This document shows positions 4,862-6,420 of a stretch of 6,420 nucleotides of DNA, one piece after another. The notes beneath the pieces were generated by a model. That model was not told where the DNA came from. It did not search any database and was given only the letters and a program-made list of their open reading frames with translations. The translations under genes were made by a program, and so were the position numbers. Every line of letters begins with the position of its first letter. Positions within the stretch are counted from its first letter, which is position 1. The DNA is from JBGPIK01 sp041484845 (GTDB lineage Bacteria > Desulfobacterota > Binatia > UBA9968), in NCBI GenBank assembly GCA_041484845.1, contig JBGPIK010000388.1, positions 1 through 6,420 on the forward strand. Direction: 5' to 3'.

Positions 4862-6420
4862 ATGCAGACGGGGCAAGAGTTTCACGATACGGAAAATTCT
4901 CATGTCGGGGCTATTTTCTTTCGCCGGGCAGGGGAACTCGGCGATCGCACTTTCATCAAATTACAGCGGGTGGAGCGATTGGAAGAAATCTCGTGGCAGG
5001 ATTTTAGCGCCAAGGTTCACGATACGATGCTGGGGCTATACTCACTCGGCCTCAATAAGGGAGATAAGGTTGCGATCATCGGCGAAAACAGTTTGGAATG
5101 GTTATGCGCCGATATGGCGACCTTGGCGGCCGGCTTTCCCAACGTGGCTATCTCACCCAGCGTTTCGGATGCGATGACGCTCAGGATGTTGCACCATTCC
5201 CGTTGCCGTGCGGCGTTTGTGCAGAATGAGACGGTGGTCGGCAAGCTGCTTAACCTCAAAGGCCAGCTTCCCGCTCTGTCTCACATCATTGTCAGCGAAG
5301 GAACGGCTTCGGGCGTACCGCACACGGTGACTTCTCGAGATCTCATCAGCCGAGGTGCGCAGCTCAATGGCCAAGGTATCGATGGGATTCTGCAACGGAT
5401 TTGCCCGGGCGATCTGGCGACGATCATCTATACTTCAGGTTCCACCGGCGAGCCCAAAGGGGTCATGCGGACGCATGGCAATCTTCTGTCCAACATTACC
5501 AGTGGCGGTGCGGTGCCCGTCAGTGGACCGGAAGAGCTCACCGTCGTGGTCTTGACCGTTAACCACCTGTTGGGGCGGTTTGGCTTTCTCAAAAGCGCGG
5601 TGACGGGTCGAACCATGGCGATTGTTGAAGCAACGGAGCTGGCGGTGAACGTGAAGGCGATTGGGGCGCTCTCTCCGACGGCTATGACCATCGTTCCGCG
5701 GGTTATGGAGAGAATGTGGAATACGATTTTAGATGAGGGAGCCAATCGCGACACGTGGGAGCGATTGACGAAGCTCGACGAAACCAGAGCGGAGCAAAAT
5801 GGGCTCGACGCGGCGGCGGAACAGCGTTTCGCCGAGCTCGGATCAAGACTCAAGCATTCAGTACGGCAGGCTTTGGGAAATCGGATCAAATACATTTCTT
5901 ATAGCGGTGCGCCGATGCCGCCGCGCATCATGCGATTCTTCGAGCTCAGCGGGATTCCGTTGCTTGGCACCTACGGCTCCACCGAGTGCGGCGGAGTGAC
6001 TCTCAGCGGCATTGGCGAAAATAAGTCTGGCAGCGCTGGAAAACCATTTGCAAACGTGGCGGTTCGGATTGCGAATGACGGCGAGATCCTGGTTCGCGGC
6101 CCGACGGTCACGCCCGGCTATTTGGAGAACCCGGAAGCGACCCGCGAGGCCATCGATGCCGAGGGATGGTTTCACACCGGCGATCTGGGTCATGTCGACG
6201 CCGACGGATGTTTGTTCGTGGTGGGGCGCAAGAAAGATGTCTTTTATTGTTCCGACGGCTCCAACATTTATCCGGGCTATATCGAAATCTTGTTGGAAAA
6301 TGATCCTTTCATCCGCCAGGCGATACTCGTCGGCGACCATCGGCCGTTTATCGCGGCGCTGATCGTTCCCGATAAGAGTAAGATCGCCGCGGCGCTGGGA
6401 AAAAGCGAAACGGCATTAAC
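4862..6420 (+). CDS. AMP-forming acyl-CoA synthetase (long-chain fatty acid CoA ligase-like), C-terminus cut by the window edge
   Basis: ANL-superfamily enzymes adenylate a carboxylic acid with ATP and transfer it to CoA. I read 519 open codons from ATG 4862 to the right edge. The motifs in order are P-loop TIIYTSGSTGEPKG (187-200), YGSTE (371-375), HTGDLG (438-443, Asp441 expected to hold the ribose) and the hinge motif VGRKKD (454-459) followed by SNIYPGYIE. The mid-protein charged stretch of about 290-345 before ISYSGAPMP, and the overall spacing, resemble the long-chain acyl-CoA synthetase branch (COG1022-like), usually about 600 residues. Roughly 70-90 residues, with the C-terminal catalytic Lys, are therefore missing here. 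The usual hydrophobic PLxH motif reads TVNH (about 234-237), a deviation that could alter acyl choice. GAGAGGA, ending 7 nt before the ATG, is a strong ribosome-binding site lying inside the end of the upstream gene. The TGATAATG junction makes co-translation with the lyase-like gene very likely. Confidence 0.9.
   Translation, partial: MQTGQEFHDTENSHVGAIFFRRAGELGDRTFIKLQRVERLEEISWQDFSAKVHDTMLGLYSLGLNKGDKVAIIGENSLEWLCADMATLAAGFPNVAISPSVSDAMTLRMLHHSRCRAAFVQNETVVGKLLNLKGQLPALSHIIVSEGTASGVPHTVTSRDLISRGAQLNGQGIDGILQRICPGDLATIIYTSGSTGEPKGVMRTHGNLLSNITSGGAVPVSGPEELTVVVLTVNHLLGRFGFLKSAVTGRTMAIVEATELAVNVKAIGALSPTAMTIVPRVMERMWNTILDEGANRDTWERLTKLDETRAEQNGLDAAAEQRFAELGSRLKHSVRQALGNRIKYISYSGAPMPPRIMRFFELSGIPLLGTYGSTECGGVTLSGIGENKSGSAGKPFANVAVRIANDGEILVRGPTVTPGYLENPEATREAIDAEGWFHTGDLGHVDADGCLFVVGRKKDVFYCSDGSNIYPGYIEILLENDPFIRQAILVGDHRPFIAALIVPDKSKIAAALGKSETAL

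Noticed and set aside
5428..6340. Two minus-strand open frames (155 and 160 codons) opposite the acyl-CoA ligase
   Set aside because: The plus strand carries all ANL motifs in order through this region, and the antisense frames show no domain signature.

Overview
This window looks like chromosomal DNA from a moderately GC-rich bacterium, probably from an uncultivated or poorly sampled lineage. Gene density is ordinary, starts are a mix of ATG and GTG, and Shine-Dalgarno signals are variable. The gene set includes an archaeal-style pyruvoyl arginine decarboxylase, an archaeal/MTHFSD-like 5-formyl-THF cyclo-ligase relative and an Ap4A-type Nudix protein. That would suit a deltaproteobacterium-like, Methylomirabilota/Rokubacteria-like or Tectomicrobia-like genome, but nothing in the sequence fixes the taxon. 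I see no transposase, phage gene, CRISPR array, tRNA or rRNA.

Layout from left to right. (1) 1-584, minus strand: pyruvoyl-dependent arginine decarboxylase, running off the left edge with no stop codon in view. (2) 585-823: divergent intergenic region with a possible promoter for the decarboxylase and a small palindrome in its leader. (3) 824-1606, plus: a TPR protein with an unrecognised N-terminal domain, converging on (4) 1635-2351, minus: a 5-formyltetrahydrofolate cyclo-ligase-like protein; a perfect inverted repeat lies at the convergence point. (5) 2352-2598: second divergent intergenic region, with a REP-like palindrome and a possible promoter. (6) 2599-6420, plus: a four-gene run of cutA, a Nudix hydrolase (GTGA overlap with cutA), a tyrosine phenol-lyase/tryptophanase-family PLP enzyme (102-125 nt gap depending on start), and an acyl-CoA/AMP-forming ligase (2-nt gap) cut by the right edge.

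The most interesting part is the last pair. The PLP protein keeps the cofactor lysine, the Asp and Arg that hold PLP, and the Arg that should bind the substrate carboxylate. By eye it has lost the catalytic Tyr, the second Lys of the Lys-Lys pair, the Tyr-Gly-Gly loop and the C-terminal substrate-gating residues of characterised tryptophanases and tyrosine phenol-lyases. It is almost certainly a lyase-fold enzyme with a different substrate or reaction, and it is tightly coupled to an acyl-adenylating enzyme. cutA and the Nudix gene look like housekeeping or stress functions that may or may not share the transcript. All family assignments were made by reading the translations, with no database search.
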